Assembly (NCBI GenBank): GCA_963921825.1
Contig: OY997590.1
Coordinates: 62,858,012-62,922,011, forward strand
Length of the DNA: 64,000 bases
Direction: 5' to 3'
From: Erodium maritimum
Lineage: Eukaryota > Streptophyta > Magnoliopsida > Geraniales > Geraniaceae
Part shown: positions 1 through 12,900 of the stretch, in pieces
Layout of the letters: the number at the start of each line of letters is the position of its first letter
How positions within the stretch are numbered: the first letter of the stretch is position 1
Program-made: the position numbers and the translations under genes
Notes under the pieces: generated by a model
Database searches by the model: none
Seen by the model: the letters and a program-made list of their open reading frames with translations, nothing else
Told to the model about the DNA's origin: nothing

Positions 1-524
1 CATCATGTCCCACGACATTAATTGGACGCCCTGTTTTCTAATGATTTTTAAAGAAATGCATTGATTCCCTTATTTTCCTATGATTATTGTTGACTCTTTG
101 AAAGTTTTAAACACTCGGTTTGCCTCCGTATTTCATCATCTTTTAGTTGCTCGTCTTATTAAGATTTGAATAAACTGTGAACTCCTATTTAGTAAACTGA
201 AAGGTTGCCCTTGTTATGCATTTTACCTACTGAGCGTAAGCTCACCCTTATCTGTTTATGACTGTTTTTACAGGTTTGCGTGATGAGTAGTGGACTCGAG
301 GCTCGGGAGCTTCTATGGTCCGGGTGTCTGTTCTCTAGAGACGTTGATAGTATTTTAGGTTTACGAACCTTTTGTTAAAGGATTCATTATAATTTGTTAC
401 TTGAGACATTTTGATTGAATTAAAGTTGGAGGATTTCATTGGTTTTATGGTATTTTATTGTTATAATTGCTTCTTCCTTAAGTCACGTCTCGAGTCCGGT
501 CAAAACCGGATTTGGGGCGTTACA
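1..524 (+). mobile_element. 3' part of a long LTR (family A, copy 1), cut by the window edge
   Basis: The segment ends with the family A terminus: CACGTCTCGAGTCCGGTCAA followed by an ACCGG hairpin arm and GGGGCGTTACA at 524. It aligns by eye with the last 520 bases of the copies ending at 38545 and 50675. It shares the block CCCACGACATTA near its start, the palindrome TGAGCGTAAGCTCA at 231-244, and the CTCTAGAGACGT block near 332. The LTR start lies outside the window. It may be the 5' LTR of the gypsy remnant downstream or a separate insertion; a primer-binding-like site at 1641 favours the second reading. Confidence 0.8.
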
Positions 525-2020
525 CTTGAACCAAAAATTTAAAAGGAAACTGTTTCAGAAGCCGAAAAATAACCCACAGGTCCCTAAGTTAGGTTGGTAG
601 TGGGTCACTAAGTTTCCGTAGTGTATCGGTTACGCAAGTCGGAAATGTCCTGCGCGTAGATCCGAGACGACGAGAGTCTCGGATAGTGAAGTGCTTTGTT
701 TGTGATTTTCCTTGTCCTGTGTTGTGCTGTGTGCCTTGGTTGAGCTGTTGTGCCGATCGATTCAGATCGAGGTTGATTTAGCGAGTGATGCTCGAGCTGT
801 GTGATGACTTGCTTGTCTTGGTTGAATGATCGTTTTAGTGGGTTTGCTGGCTTGTTCGGCCATTGATCGATTGGTTAAGTTTGTAGTGTTGACTTGTTCG
901 GGTGGTGCTCGTGTATTTACCGAGACCCTGAGGGGTGTTGATGCGATGACTTGATGTGTGATATGATTGTGTACTGAGTGCTGTGCAGGGTGTGAATTGA
1001 ATGTCCCGCAATTACGGATGGTTTGTAAGTTTTTCAAACGGATCATGCCCAAATTTTTGCAAAACTGAACTGTTTGTGCTATCATGATTCGACTCAGGTG
1101 CGCCACTGTAGTCGAACGTGACAGTAGGATGTCGGGTGGTTACAATGTAGTTCGGGGACGCCTGAACCGGGTTGTAATGACATGATGTCGACATGGAATG
1201 TTATGTTAGAGAGAGAAAAATGTTAAGAACCTTAGAAATTAAGCTGATGTTGAGACCTTGTGTAATTGTTATGTGATGTGAACTGTGGACTGTGTGGCTT
1301 TTGTTTGCAGCTGTTGAACTGTGTGGTTGACTTTGTGTGGCGCAAAAGTATGCGGGTTTCCCTGGTTGTGTTAAAACTAGTTATGACTGTGCTAAAATTA
1401 GGCATGTTGTTTGGTTCGAGTACGGCCTTTGTGAAACGTGTGTGAACGCTAGTGACTTAAGCACGTCGCTTTATGCGAACGTAATAACTGAGCGTGTGCG
1501 TGTACCCGTGCGGAGGGTACTTACGACGTGGCACCTCGAGGCAGGAGAGGTAAGCCGTTGGGGCACAGGTGCCCAGGGTACTCCCACTGGGGAGGATAGA
1601 AGGAGCGACACCAGCAGGTCTCGGAGTTGCGACGGGACAGGGTATCAGAGATGAAGTACGAGGCGGGGTTACGACATTGGCCCGTTTGCATTAGTTTTGG
1701 CGGCGGTCGAGGCGAACCGATGCAGGAGGTTCGAGAGAGGGCCCCGAGCCCAGAGTTTGGATCGAGTCCTCACCCTGAAGATTCGGGTGTAGTATGAGCT
1801 AGTGGATACGACGACGATAGTGGAGCGAGGTCGCAGAGAGGCCACAAGGATCCGTGAGATTCGGCAGCGACCGAGCAGTGTTGCGGGACCGTACGAGACT
1901 GGAGAACCGAGGAGGCAGAGAACTGTAGGGTTCTCCCGGCCACAGGCTCTGTCCGACGGTTTGAGGCAGACATGATCAGTAGCATCGGTAGGGCCCGTCG
2001 CGTTAGAATGGGAGCCAGTG
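525..2020 (+). other. Degenerate retroelement leader / LTR-like DNA, no intact gene
   Basis: No open frame here looks like a conserved protein. The sequence GGTATCAGAG at 1641-1650 follows a segment ending in GACGGGACA. It resembles the primer-binding site for initiator tRNA-Met used by many plant LTR retrotransposons. If so, 525-1639 would be the end of the LTR that belongs to the gypsy remnant, and 1651-2020 what is left of gag upstream of its zinc knuckle. The short frames at 762-1194 and 1337-1654 have no recognisable domain. Confidence 0.4.
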
Positions 2021-3932
2021 TGTTTACACTGTCGGCATCCGGGACATCGGAGACGAGTGCCCGAGCGGCGGAGGGCCGCAGCGGTACCAGTAAGCAGTCA
2101 GACCGGTCAGGGGAGGTGGCCGAGTGACGATGAGATCAGAGTGGTGTAGCAGAAGCGCGGTGCGCCCATAACCCACAGGCGTCGCACTCTTCCGTTTTCT
2201 TCTACCCTTGCTGGGAAGTTAGGCCTAAGAGTAGAGCCTTTGAGGTGACCTTTGTGTTTTGACACCCCAGTTACGGGTGATGTGGTTTGACGAGTGTGTG
2301 TCGTGCGTGTCAGATTAGAGTAGTTGACCGTCCTTTCTTAGTGATCTTCTTGTGTTGAACATGACGACTTTCGATGTCATCCTGGGGATGGACTGGCTCT
2401 CGAGACACGAGGCGTCGATCGATTGTTACCGGAAAATGGTGGCAGTGCGATCGGGCAACAGGACCGTCACGTACGTACTAGGCAGTAGGAGCGGATTTCT
2501 CCTGTCAGCGTTTTCCGTAGAGGAGGAGGTGGCGGCCGTGCCGAGCCAACAGTTGCCACGAGTAGTGTGCGTGTTCCCTAAATGTCTTTCCTGAGGAGTT
2601 GATCGGATTGCCGCCAGTTCGCGTGGTCGAGTTCGGGATTGACCTGATGTCAGGGACGACGGCGACATCCATGGCCCGTACAGGTTCGTGCCAGCAGAGT
2701 TGACCGAGCTGAAGCGTCAGCTCGAAGAGCTTCGGGAGAAGGGGTTATCCATCCGAGCATGTCGTCGTGGGGAGCGCCAACACTCTTCGTGAAGAAGAAG
2801 AGTGGAGCCTTGAGAATGTGCATAGACTACCGGAAGTTGAACTGAGTCACGGTGAAGAACCAATACCTGATACCGAGGATCGACGACTTGTTCGACCGGT
2901 TGAGAGGGGCGAAGTGCTTCTCGAAGGTCGATCCGCGATCTGGCTTCTATCAGTTGCGAAGTCGGGAGGAGGATGTTGCAAAGACTGCATATCGGACGCG
3001 GCAGGACATTATGAGTTTTGGTGAGGCCGTTGGGCTCGAGCTAGTAGAGGTTGCTGACGATGTGGCCTTGTGTTCATTGGGGGCTCAGTCCATGTTACTA
3101 GCGCGGGTGTTAGAGGCGCAGTCTGAGGATGCCGAGACGGCAGAGATCCGGGAGAGGATTGTCAGTGGAGTCAATGCAAAAGGCTGGGAGTACGGTGCTA
3201 ATTGGGGTTTACGGTAGCGAGGTGCCGCGTAGTGGTAGAGACGATGTTTTGCGAGAGTCACATCATTCAGGTCTTACGGTACACCCGGGTGGCACTAAGA
3301 AGTATCGAGATATCAGGCGATAGTTTCGGTGGAACGGGATGCGGAGAGCGGTTGCAAAGTATGTATCGAGGTGCCTCACTTGTAAGCAAGTGAAGGCCGA
3401 GCATCAGCGTTCCCCTGGGATTTGTGCAACCACTATCGATTGCATAGTGGAAGTGGGAGCACGTCACGATGGATTTCGTGAGCGGATTGCCGAGATCACC
3501 GAGGGGACACGATGCCGTGTGGGTGGTATTTGATCGGTTGACAAAGTCGGCTCACTTCCTAGCCATGTAGATGACCGACACTGTGGCTGCGTTGAGTCGC
3601 CTGTACGTCCGCGAGATCGTTCGCCTCCACGGAGTTCTAGTGTCGGTGGTATCAGACAGAGATCCCCGTTTTTACTTCCAGGTTTTGGGAGAGCCTGCAG
3701 ACAGCATTGGGGACCGAGGTCCTACTCAGTACAACATACCACCCGCAGATAGACGATCAGTTAGAGCGCATGATTCAGATTTTGGAAGACATGCTCCGAG
3801 CCTGTGTGTTAGACTTCGGAGGGTCTTGGGAGAATCACTTACCGTTAGCCGAGTTTGCCTACAACAACAGCTTCCAGGCTAGTACTGGAATGGCACCCTT
3901 TGAAGCATTGTATGGGAAACCGTGTAGCAAAT
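2021..3932 (+). pseudogene. Ty3/gypsy (chromovirus-like) gag-pol remnant
   Basis: Pieces of a Ty3/gypsy polyprotein appear in the expected order on the plus strand. A CX2CX4H zinc knuckle (CLHCRHPGH) starts at 2021, with its last cysteine one frame off. An aspartic-protease tail ending in GMDWL lies near 2386-2400. The reverse transcriptase start (PRIDDLF, then [13 protein letters not shown]) lies at about 2850-2960. A histidine-rich integrase N-terminus lies at about 3250-3420, and integrase core pieces (VVSDRDPRF, then TTYHPQ and NSFQASTGMAPFEALYGKP) at 3640-3925. Frameshifts separate nearly every block. Most of the reverse transcriptase and all of RNase H are missing: the frame runs from the first RT motifs straight into the linker before integrase. 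The reading stops after YGKPC, exactly where a reverse-oriented LTR begins. The motifs fit the Tekay/Del-type chromoviruses, known for LTRs of several kb, but I cannot prove that family A LTRs belong to this pol. Confidence 0.8.
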
Positions 3933-6900
3933 TGTCAAGCCCCAAACCCGGTTTTGACCGGACTCGAGACATGAACCAGAAACTTAAAAGGAAATCTTTT
4001 CACAAGTCGAAAAATATTAACGGAAAAGCATTTTGAAATCCAAATTTTATAAAATAATCCAGAACCGATAAATAACAACAAATGAGTCCAAAGCTCGAGT
4101 TCCAAAATCAGCATGTTCAAGACAAAAGGAGTACGTCTCTACTAGGTAAATGACACCCAGACTCTTGCTAAGCTCCCAAGCTCCGAGACGTCCTCTAAAC
4201 CAAATCACGATCAAAACCTGTAGGAACAGTAGTGAAGGGGATGAGCATTTCGCTCACCACCACGGATACCCGTCCAAATATGGCATACTAGTAAAGAAAT
4301 AGCAACTAACGAAATCAAACAAGAAAACACAAATATCGACACTTGATCCAAGTCAAAGAAACACACATACAGCGGAACTATCTACAGCGACACCAGTTGC
4401 AAACACAATAGTTGAAAACGGAGGAACCAGTCACATCGCATACCTGACACCAAACCGTCACGAGGACGGTTCTCAACAACCAAACCTGCACCACCTATTT
4501 CACACAGGAACTCATCAAACACAACTCATACCCGATGTGATACAGTCATACGGTCCATTACCAAACACCCATAACGTTATCACCCAAATCACACAAAAAT
4601 CACATAACAGGCATAAATAACCACAACGAACCAAAACTAGTCAACACACAAACATTAAACCACCTCCTGCTCGGTTTCCGGTAGCAACCCGGCTGGGCCT
4701 GGCGATAACCCACACACTTACCACGACACACAGTCTGGACAGACGGTCAACCTCCTCGCGGGACCCATCGCACATTTTCCCGATAGCTAGTCGGAGGCTG
4801 GCAACCACTTCATCGCGGAACGATTGCAGCACTTTACCGACCCGTGGTCGGAAGGTGGGCCTACCTCATCACGGACGATCAGTCACAAGCACAACCACGT
4901 ATCACCGTATCAATCACACACGACCAAAAAAATCATATGTTACTCAACGCCCACACGATCTCAACATCTCCAACGTACAACTAGTCAATCATTCTCAGAA
5001 AAACACACAATAACAATCACAATCATAACCAACCTCACATAACCACAACATCGCTTTATCACAATACTTACCCAATAACCACACTTAACGTGTGAAATCA
5101 ACCCTACTCAACAATCATCGATTACTCAATATTCACACTCAAACCATATCTCAAATGAATCACCGAGTAAATACACACAGTAAAACAATAGCAACACACA
5201 CAGTAAATCATTCGCAAACACACACACAGTAAGTATCCAATAATAAGCCGGATCACACATCACGACTTAAACATATCATACCAGAACACACAGCATCGGC
5301 CTAGATATCATCCCGGAACACACAGCATCGGGGTACAAATTATACCGGAACACACAACATCGGGGTACAAATTATACCGGAACACACAACATCGGTTTAT
5401 AAATCATCCCAACCAACCATAAAACCACCAATAATACTACACTTATTACCACTACTTACTCATAACACGATTCACACAGCATGTCATCTTAATCATCAAT
5501 TCACATAACTCACGAAGCTCACCCACATACAACGCCTCAAATATGTCACAAGGAAATCGTTCAACAATAACATTCACACAGGTAAAGCACAACCATCACA
5601 CAATCCTACGGCCACGACATGGCCCACATGCAATTCTACAGCACGGCAAGTCCCAAACCTACGGGCACGACATGGCCCGCAAGTGATTCCACATTTTAAA
5701 CGATTACACTAGTTATTCACATCCTACATGTGTTTCTACAATTATTCTGGTTACTCATATTCTATATGCAATTCTAGTAACTTTCCTTAATTGAACAAGT
5801 AACCGCTACTTTTCCCTACCTCAAAAGCAATCCAATCCAGCAGTGACGACCTGGCTAGCTTTCTCCTTCTCCATGAACAAGTCGGACTCTAAGTTAACAA
5901 CATAACACACAAAACTCAATACTAGTCCAAATTCGATCAAAGCGGAAGGACACCCAATCGGGCACCATACACAACGAAACCCGAGGCTCGGTCCGAATCC
6001 CAAGGCAAGTATCAGATCTCGATGTCCCCGCCACCATGGCCGGACATCCAATGACCAGCCGGAGCTCCGACGAGCCTTCGGTCGCCGGAAAACTTCACAT
6101 TTTCTCTCAAAACCGTCCCAAACGAGCTATAGGTCCTTAATCCATCATGTTTCAACTAAAAACATTCAAGATTAGCTCCAATTTCACATTTCCCCCAATT
6201 CCAAAATTAGGGTTTTATCCAATTCTTCTAATTTCATCCATTTATTTCCATTACTACTCAATTCCACCAAGGATTCTCATTTTCAACAAGACCCAATCCA
6301 ATTTAATCTAAATTCTACAAGACCCATAAACTAAAGTTCATCAAAATGGAAAAAGGTCGGGTTCTTACCTTTGGGAATGAGAAGAGGATGAAGAATACGA
6401 AGAAATTGGAAGGTTTTAGTGGTAGAATCCATGGAAGATGGCCCTTTTCCTCTTCTTATTCTCTTCTTCTTATTATTCAACAATGGAGGCTCTCCTTCTC
6501 TCTCTCTAACCTCAAATTTTTGTGCATCAATGAAAAGTGCTGAAATTTGGGTTCAAAAAGTATGTTCAAAGGCTCTGTTTTCCCTATTTTGCTTTCTAGT
6601 GATAAACTAAGGTCAAAAGTGTCATTTCTCAGACACTTTTCTCTCTTCCAAGGAGTTAGGGACAAGTGTCCAAGTGGGGCCCACCTCCACTCATAAATAT
6701 CTCAGCCCAACAATTTCAAATCCGATAAACTCCAATTTTGACCACGTTCGACCCGAAATTGACTTTTTCACGAAATCCTTATTTGCAAGGAAATGACCCA
6801 ATTAAGCTAGTCGTAATGATGGCTAAGCTTTTTGGGTCCCGAATAAGTCCCGAGCGACCCAAACACCGGGTGACTTTTTCGGTGAAAAGTCAAACTTTCT

Positions 6901-7079
6901 CAGATTCGTCCCAAAGTTGCCCTAAGCTTTCCCGAACCTAATTGATTGCTTTAGAGTTATCTTAAGGTCCGAAATGACCCTCGGGGTCAAGCATGTGCTT
7001 ATTTGAATAAATAACAGAATTTGACTTTAATTCTGTTTCATGTCGGTTTGACCGGCGTTGACCGGACGCGGTTCTTACA
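3933..7079 (-). mobile_element. Solo LTR, family A, copy 2 (3147 bp)
   Basis: It begins TGTCAAGCCCCAAACCCGG and ends CGCGGTTCTTACA, the reverse complement of the family ends TGTAAGAACCGC...GGGGCTTGACA. Both termini are intact. There is no second LTR or internal region beside it. The flanking five bases do not match (CAAAT left, ACAGA right). The left flank is gypsy integrase and the right flank is an unrelated GC-rich sequence. Four copies of a roughly 33-bp unit (ACCGGAACACACAGCATCGG...) lie at 5280-5395. Short frames inside (for example 6346-6610) look incidental. Confidence 0.85.
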
Positions 7080-8250
7080 ACAGAACACCACTGGTTCAGC
7101 TCCAATACGATCAGCACCCATGAGGATGAAGAAACGCATCCCACTGTCAGAACCGAAATAGAAACCCGCTAGTGACAAGAACGAGCCAGTCTTAGCATCC
7201 ACCACCACACCAGCGTCTAAAGTCAACCAGTCAACTGAGCCACTCCTAGCATCCACCACCACGCCAATGGTCGAAGTCTGACCCCTCCAAGACCTGGAGA
7301 ACCGAGACTGGAACTCGATCTGAGCGATCCGATACCTAAACTGGTAACTCCTCGTTAGCCAACACAAAACGAGGACCCAAAAGTGAAGGCCTGCAATAAT
7401 ACCGAGCACGAGCGAAGCCAAACCCGAAAAGAGCCCGAACTTGAAATCCCTCACGAGAAGTAGAAAAAACAGCACAACGAACCGAAAAATAGGGTGAGGG
7501 GAAGATGAACCGGCGCTGAACCTTACCCGATCCATAACCCGACCCAAAAAAAAGGAGCAGGCCTTGTCAAGAGCCCAACCAGGCCCAAAACTGACATCAA
7601 GGGTGGCCCAAACCCGGCCTAGCACAAACCTCAAGGGTGGCCCAAACCCGGCCCAAACGAAGCCCAATTAGTTTTGGTCCACCCGGATCCCACTGAACTG
7701 GATCCCCCTGAATTGGAACCAACCGACCTGGATCCACACGACCCAGATCTGTGTCGAGACCTGTACACAACCCCGGAGCACGAGCAGACCACCTCACCAG
7801 ATCTACGGGCAGCCCAAGCCCCCGGATCAGAGACCAAACCAGAACATGGAGTCCACGGCGGAGGGGGGGGGATTCACTGGAGTTTCTAAGCAAGAGCAGC
7901 GAGGGGTCCAGGGATGACCCCCAACGTCGACGAACGAAGGAAGGGCGAACTTTGTAACTCCAAGCAGCGACCAAACACCTCAAGCTTAGAGCACATGCGC
8001 AGAACTGGACCGCTCAATACCAGAAGAAAACGGATCTGGAGGCTTCCACCATGAAGCAAACGAACGCGAGTGGTTGAGAGATAAAACAAGATGAGAGAAG
8101 GGAAAAGGCGGAAGAAGAGGAAGGGGGGAGGAAGTGTCACTACTGGCGATGTCCTTGGCCGACGACCATGGCGTCGCTGGTAAAGAAGCACAACGAAGAG
8201 GAGGGGGACTGTGAAGGCGACGAGGAGAGGTAGAGAGGATTAGGTTGACT
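7080..8250. other. Unclassified GC-rich repeat-like segment
   Basis: The minus strand has overlapping long frames (7038-7667, 7597-7983, 7886-8191), but none has a domain I recognise. Their length is favoured by GC-rich, CCCGG-rich sequence. The phrase GGTGGCCCAAACCCGGCC is tandemly repeated at about 7586 and 7635. The composition resembles the GC-rich stretch at 27511-28150. It could be the 5' part of a retroelement. It abuts the terminus of the LTR at 7079 without a target duplication. Confidence 0.35.
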
Positions 8251-9099
8251 TTGTTATGTCTAAAAATAATGATAGAAAGTGAACCATCTTAAGGAAAGTA
8301 TTTTAAATAACAATCTTTTCCCTTAATTCTTTGAACTAACATAATCAAATGTATCAAAAAAAATCTAGCTCAAGACTTTGCCTATGTAAAGATAATACTT
8401 CTTAAGATTGCTATGTAAATGGCACACCAGTCTTTGATGATTTTTCTATTTACCCAAAGTCTCAAACCTTCAATTTAGAATATTACACCTCAAGCCCAAA
8501 GAGGAAAGCATAACTTGAACATTGTAGCCAGAAAAGGCACAAAGGACAACCAAAAGAGATAACATTGCTTAGGGAAGAAACAATCCTTTGCATATAAAGG
8601 TTACTTGATAAGAAAAAAACATATCAAAAATTTGATTTTTTTTAAGAATAAAATTGATTTAAGATGGTTTTAGAAAATGAAAATAAAAGAAAAAACTAAA
8701 TTGTAGGACTCAGTAATATTGAAGGATAGTTGAGAGCATTTTTTTTTCATTTTATAACAAAAGACTAACAGAATTGGATGGAAGGGGGCTAATTGTTAAA
8801 CATGGAAACATAAAGATATGTACTGGTTTAAAAAAAACTTAAGAGTATACATCTGTTAATCGTACTAACTTGAGTGTATGCATTTGTAATTTTCCAAAAA
8901 AAACATTATGAAGAAAAAAATGAGAGCAGAACGATAGAAGGGAAAGCGTGGAGGAGTTTCTGAAATAAAGTAAAAGATGAAAAACGGGGTTCGAGTTTGA
9001 AAATTGAAATATGTTAGGTTTGATAAAATAAGGATATTTTTGTTCAAAATTTTCTAAAAAATATAGATTTTCAATTTTAAACTGTTATAACATATTAAA
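8251..9099. other. AT-rich intergenic DNA
   Basis: I see no coding signal, RNA gene or clear repeat here. It is the original flank into which the LINE at 9117 inserted. Confidence 0.6.
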
Positions 9100-9116
9100 A
9101 CAACACGGTATGTTTT
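9100..9116. repeat. Target-site duplication of the LINE, left copy
   Basis: ACAACACGGTATGTTTT is repeated exactly at 23363-23379. The two copies bracket the whole minus-strand LINE. The last Ts merge with the T run that represents the LINE poly(A) tail. Confidence 0.9.
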
Positions 9117-9948
9117 TTTTTGGATAGGCAAATTTTCATTTAGGAGCCTCTTTTGAGGTAAAAGAGAGCTACAAGGTCAATTTAGACCCAAAAAAGGAAA
9201 ATCTCCAAGATGCTCATATGCCACATTTAAGAGATCACAACTACACAAAAGAGCCAAATTAATACAACAAGCTAAAAGAACTACCACCAGTGACTTGCAA
9301 GCCAAGCAAGAAGATAAGAACTCTAAATAACTTGTCATCCAAGCAAAGTCGAGTAGAGAAGATCCTTGCCTTCCCAACAAAGCCTAGTCACACTGAGTGA
9401 TGCAGTAGAGCCGAGAAGGATAAGGATATATGCAGCAACTGAGATGAGCTTGAGACCACAGCATCCTCCATTGGAGTTGAGGATGAAGTTGAGAAAAGGG
9501 AGCTGCAGATGAACCTGTGACCTAAGAGAGGAAGATGAAGAACTCTCTTGAGAAGATTGAAGCTGCAACAGAAACTGGGCTGCTGGTAATGAAGAGTGTT
9601 GACAAGCTTTAGCTGAGAGTGGATCCTCTTGTCAATGAAGCAGAAGTCTAGCAGAGAAAAGCCAAGCCAAGCAAAACAAAAAAAGAAGAGAGAAACAGAA
9701 CACTCACAGAAAAACTACCCCACACACAAAGAAAAGAGAGAGAAGCAAGAAAGAGTAGAAGAAGAGAGCCCACACTCAGAAGGAAAGAAAACCCCAACCC
9801 AACTACCTACCTCACCAAAGCTCACACCTCTCCCCCAACCCACCCAAAATCCTCCCCCAAACCCCCAAAACAGGATCAAGAACACAAACAGGCCAACCAA
9901 TCTCATTTCAAGAGAAAAGGGAAGCCAATCCCAGAAGGACCAAACCCA
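9117..9948 (-). other. LINE 3' untranslated region and poly(A)
   Basis: This stretch lies between the ORF2 stop at 9949 and the T run at 9111-9120. Short frames on both strands here have no conserved content. The related LINE at 30011 has a 3' region of similar length (about 860 bases). Confidence 0.75.
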
Positions 9949-12900
9949 TCAGATAAACAAGGTCAAGGTAACACAAGCTAAAGGAGAAGATAACCACTGA
10001 TGATAAGAGAAATAGTTTCCATTTTGCTGAAAATTTGCCACCTCCCATGAATAAGCTTGATGCTGAATTTTGTCAAAAATCTCTGACTCAGAGTGAGTAA
10101 CATTGTTGAAAAGAAGATTGTTTCTAGCTAGCCAAACTTGCCAGCAACAAATCTGAGCTATCTTGAGCCAAGAGGAGGACTTGTCTTTTCTAGAGATGAG
10201 ATAGGGCCAGAAGGAAAGAAGCTCTTTTAAAGACCCTGGAACAACCCAATTTAATCCCCACCACTGCATAATTTTTGACCAAACCAGCCAGGATCTTGTG
10301 CAATGTAAAATTATATGAGGACCATCTTCAAAGTCCCAGTTACAGAATTTACAAAGTTGATCTTGGAAGCTCAAATTCATACCCCTTTTGTAGAGAAAAC
10401 ACTTGGATGGTATTGCCTCATGACATGCTAGCCTGCAGAAAGCTGATACTTTAGGAGGAATGCCTGGAGTCCAAATGTATTTAGACCAATTGAAATCAGC
10501 AGTAGAGGTCAATGCTTGTTGTTGCATGATTGAATAGAATTTTCTAACTGCGAAACCTTTATGATCTCCTGACCATAATAGTATATCAGGCTTGGCTTGC
10601 ACTTGAATACCATTGAGAATGAATTGCAAAGTCATCCAATCTTGCTCAGCCCTGCCTCTAGGAGATCTTGAAAACCTAAGATCCCAAGAGGAATTGGACC
10701 AGGCTTCTGATACTAGTAATTTATTCCCTTGAGAGAGAACAAAAAGTCTTGGATATAGCAGCTTGAATGGAGTCTCTCCCCACCAAATGTCCTCCCAAAA
10801 TTAAATTCTTTCACCATTTCCCGAAAGTCCAAGCTAGACCTTTGATCCCAAACATATCTGAGAAGTTACTATCCTGCTGAAGAGATAGAATTTGTTGAGA
10901 AAAGCTGCCTTGTCCAACCTCTGAAAAATTTGATAGATCCCATTCTGAATCATTCCACCCATATTTTCCACAGATAACCAATTTCCATAAAGAGCCCCTT
11001 TCTAAAGCAAACCTCCACCACCACTTAGCCAGCAAAGAAATGTTCATAAAAGTGAGGTTCGTGATTCCCAAACCACCCTCATTTTTGGATTTGCAGACTG
11101 TGTTCCAGTTAAGCTTACAGAAAGGTCTTGAGTCTGGTTTACCATGCCATAAAAATTTCCTTTGCCATCTCTCAAGAGATTGGATGACTCCTCTTGGAGC
11201 TTTTAACACAGAGAAGAAATATAGAGGAAGTGCACCAAGGGTAGAATTAATCAATGTGATTCTTCCCCCAAATGAGAGTAGCTTGGCTTGCCAAAGGCCA
11301 AGATCTGATTTAAATTTTTTCACTATTGGCTCCCATGTTTTGATCCTCTTAGGATTTGATCCTAAAGGAAAGCCCAAATAAGTAAAAGGAAGACCAGATA
11401 CTGAGCATCCCAATTGAGTAGAGAGTTGAGAAATTTAAGCTTCATTGAGATTGAAAGGGAGTAAGGCAGATTTGGAGTAGTTCACTGCTAGACCAGCTGA
11501 GAGTTGGAACATATGAAGAGCATATTTTAAACAAGGGATGCTGTCCTCATTAGCTTGTAGAAAGAAAATGGAATCATCTGCAAATTGCAGATGAGATATC
11601 TCAGGACCATCTACTGACATTTGTATTCCTCTCAAGAAGTTGGCCTGTACTGAAGATCTCATGATTTGGTTCAAGCCCTCTGTTACCAACACAAAGATTA
11701 AGGGTGAGAGAGCACATCCTTGTCTTAGACCTCTGCTTAGCTGAAAATCTGGTGATGAAGAGCCATTTATTAAGATTGAGGCATGTGCTTTGAGGCAAGA
11801 TGATATCAAGTTCTTCCATTTGATTCCAAAGCCCATTTTTGTTAATACTTCCAGAACATAGCACCAATTAACCTTATCAAAAGCCTTTTCAAAATCAGCT
11901 TTGAAGATGTAAGCTTTGAGAGAGGATTTCTTGAGGTAATGGACCACCTCATAAGCTACTACTATCCCATCTGTGATCTGTCTCCCTGAAATGAAAGCTG
12001 ATTGCTCTTCTCCAACAAGAAAATTCACCACTGATTTTAGTCTGATTGACAACAGCTTTGATAGTATCTTATAAGGACCTCCCATGAGACTTATAGGTCT
12101 AAAGTCATCAAAGGACAAAGGAGCTGCATTTTTAGGTATCAAAGCAATAAAAGATGAGTTGATGCCTTTTCCCAACTGGCCAGATTGATGGAAATTGTGA
12201 AAGAAGTTGATCAAATCCTTTTTTATGATTGGCCAGCAAACTTGAAAGAACTTGAGTGAGAAACCATCTGGACCTGGGGCTTTATCCCCCTTGCAAGAGA
12301 TAATTGCTTGTAATATTTCTTCTTCAGTAAATGGCCTTTCTAGCCATTGAGCTTGGACTGAAGATATTGATTTAAAGGATAGCTCATCTAGGCTTATGTC
12401 ATCTATTGTAGAGGCTATGAATCTCCTCTTGAAATGTTCAGCAGCTGCTGTTTTGATCTCCTCAGGTGAAGAAAGTATGGTATTCTCATATAAAATTTGA
12501 GTAAGCCTGCCTTTTCCTCCATTATAATTTTCTATTCTGTGAAATAATTTTGAACCTTTGTCACCCTCATGAATCCACCTAATTCCGGCCTTATGGCTCC
12601 ATAATTTAGCTTGCCACTTGTATTTTTGAATGAGCATTGCTTTGAGGAACCCTCTGTCACTATTTTCTATGTCAGATAAAGATCATACTTCTGCTACTGA
12701 GTCAAGCATATCAATATTTTTAGTAATAGAGTCAATTTTTGTTTCAAGGATTCCAAAGACCTCCTTGTTCCAATTTTTGAGATCAGCTTTGAGTAAAGTA
12801 AATTTTTTCCAAAGAACAAAGTGGGGCAAACCTTCCACCAAATAAGAGTCCTAGAAGGCTTGTACTGCTGTTAAAAACCTTGTATCCTCAGTCCAAATAT

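Noticed and set aside
7038..8191. Long overlapping minus-strand frames of up to 209 codons
   Set aside because: They are GC-rich, low in complexity (Arg, Gly, Ser, Trp), have no domain, and overlap each other in different frames. They look like a by-product of base composition in a repeat.
9629..10000. Lys/Gln/Pro-rich plus-strand frame of 123 codons
   Set aside because: It lies in the antisense of the LINE 3' UTR and is purely compositional.
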